From assembly GCA_027717875.1 (NCBI GenBank), contig JALLOL010000138.1, forward strand, positions 1-6,823: 6,823 nucleotides of DNA. Direction: 5' to 3'. The notes under the pieces were generated by a model. That model was not told where the DNA came from. It worked only from the letters and a program-made list of their open reading frames with translations, and searched no databases. Of the stretch, positions 6,406 to 6,823 are shown piece after piece. A program made the translations under genes and the position numbers. The DNA comes from Acidobacteria bacterium AH-259-L09 (GTDB taxonomy: Bacteria > Acidobacteriota > UBA6911 > RPQK01). The stretch's first letter is position 1. Every line of letters starts with the position of its first letter.

Positions 6406-6411
6406 TTATGT
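6350..6411 (+). other. attC: attC recombination site (62 bp)
   Basis: The site folds as an attC. R'' is GCCGAAC (6350-6356). The unpaired spacer CAGTC is followed by L'' GCT (6362-6364), an extrahelical G6365 and CAGTGG (6366-6371), then an extrahelical A6372 and the terminal stem TCGCCGC (6373-6379), with loop TTC. The return arm is GCGGCGA (6383-6389), CCGCTG (6390-6395), AGC (6396-6398), spacer TTCATC, and R' GTTATGT (6405-6411). One G-T wobble lies in CAGTGG/CCGCTG. The extrahelical bases both lie on the left arm, as expected for strand choice by IntI. Recombination is expected between G6405 and T6406. GTTATGT deviates from GTTRRRY at one position. Confidence 0.85.
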
Positions 6412-6823
6412 GGCTTTATAAATGAAGACTATTTGGCGAATGGTGATTGCTGACCTTGCAATAATACTATGTGTCGTGATTGGTATTCTCTTACCCACAT
6501 TCTGGGAAGGCATAAGCGGGAGAGATTTTCGACCAAATGCTACTAATGCAGGCATACTGATATTTGTATTGTCTTTAGTGCTGCGTCTTCGGTATCGGTG
6601 GGGTGCAAAACTGTTGGTTCTTTCGATAATTCCAATACTAGTGATTACTCTCTTGTGTATTGGAGGTTTCAGCGGAGCTACAGGTACCAATTTATTTAAT
6701 TCCTTTAATTTAGACTGGCTCCTTTATCTAAATTTCTTTATAGGTCTTCCTTGGCTAGGAGGCATTGCAGTAGCAAGCATCGCCCTAAAGGTAAAGAGGA
6801 ATCCTGAAAGAAAAGCCACATAA
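6406..6823 (+). mobile_element. Integron gene cassette 2 (partial, runs off the window)
   Basis: It begins at the TT of the attC core site and carries a gene starting 16 bases later, the usual tight packing of cassette genes. Base composition falls to about 40% GC in the lines I counted, against clearly higher values in cassette 1, as expected when cassettes come from different sources. The window ends exactly at this gene's stop codon, so the cassette's own attC is not visible. Its R'' box should contain the complement of TTATGT. Confidence 0.65.
6422..6823 (+). CDS. Small four-helix integral membrane protein of unknown function
   Basis: A complete 133-residue protein that I do not recognise. 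Four hydrophobic segments are visible at about 8-27, 42-56, 62-82 and 100-122, with short loops and a basic C-terminal tail (KVKRNPERKAT). Basic residues RLRYRWGAK separate helices two and three. No catalytic or binding motif stands out. Start 6422 is the first ATG after the cassette boundary but lacks a clear ribosome binding site (the preceding bases are CTTTATAA). ATG 6440 is an alternative that would trim part of helix one. Translation may be weak or nearly leaderless, as in many cassettes. The low GC content sets it apart from every other gene here. Small membrane proteins of unknown function are common integron cargo. Confidence 0.75.
   Translation: MKTIWRMVIADLAIILCVVIGILLPTFWEGISGRDFRPNATNAGILIFVLSLVLRLRYRWGAKLLVLSIIPILVITLLCIGGFSGATGTNLFNSFNLDWLLYLNFFIGLPWLGGIAVASIALKVKRNPERKAT

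Noticed and set aside
1..6823. CRISPR arrays, tRNA or rRNA genes
   Set aside because: No regularly spaced repeats and no cloverleaf or ribosomal RNA sequence were seen on either strand.

Overview
The window looks like a piece of a GC-rich soil- or sediment-type bacterial genome. The left half reaches about 72% GC in a line I counted. The gene families (PQQ dehydrogenase with a PVC/Acidobacteria-style haem-binding cytochrome, an IS1380 transposase of the type common in Acidobacteriota, a DUF885 metallopeptidase) suggest Acidobacteriota or a neighbouring phylum. That assignment is an inference, not proven by the sequence.

Bases 1-2736 hold a respiratory operon. A perfect extended -10 element lies at the left edge, followed by a structured leader of about 230 nt. 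Next come an exported two-domain cytochrome c (252-1013) and, two bases later, an exported PQQ-dependent alcohol dehydrogenase (1016-2677) whose active site carries the DYD motif associated with lanthanide use. The dehydrogenase has no haem domain of its own, so the cytochrome is its likely electron acceptor. A third gene starts at 2701 behind a good ribosome binding site but stops after 11 codons, apparently cut off by inserted DNA.

Bases 2737-4931 are wreckage: the first 154 codons of an IS1380 transposase, ending at its first catalytic Asp, joined directly to a DUF885 zinc-peptidase gene that lacks its N-terminal part and has a single frameshift near 3990. Bases 4932-5310 are poorly interpretable.

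Bases 5311-6823 are the most interesting part: what appears to be the edge of an integron. The decayed C-terminal end of an integron-type tyrosine recombinase (IntI) has two in-frame stops and two frameshifts and ends at 5508. A non-coding attI-like stretch follows. Then comes a complete gene cassette (5656-6405) encoding a GNAT acetyltransferase and ending in a foldable 62-bp attC site. Its boundaries are supported independently: the R'' box GCCGAAC of the attC (6350-6356) is the exact reverse complement of GTTCGGC at the cassette's left junction (5655-5661). A second cassette begins at 6406 with an AT-richer gene for an unknown four-helix membrane protein. The integrase remnant points in the same direction as the cassettes, the uncommon reversed arrangement, and is dead in this copy.
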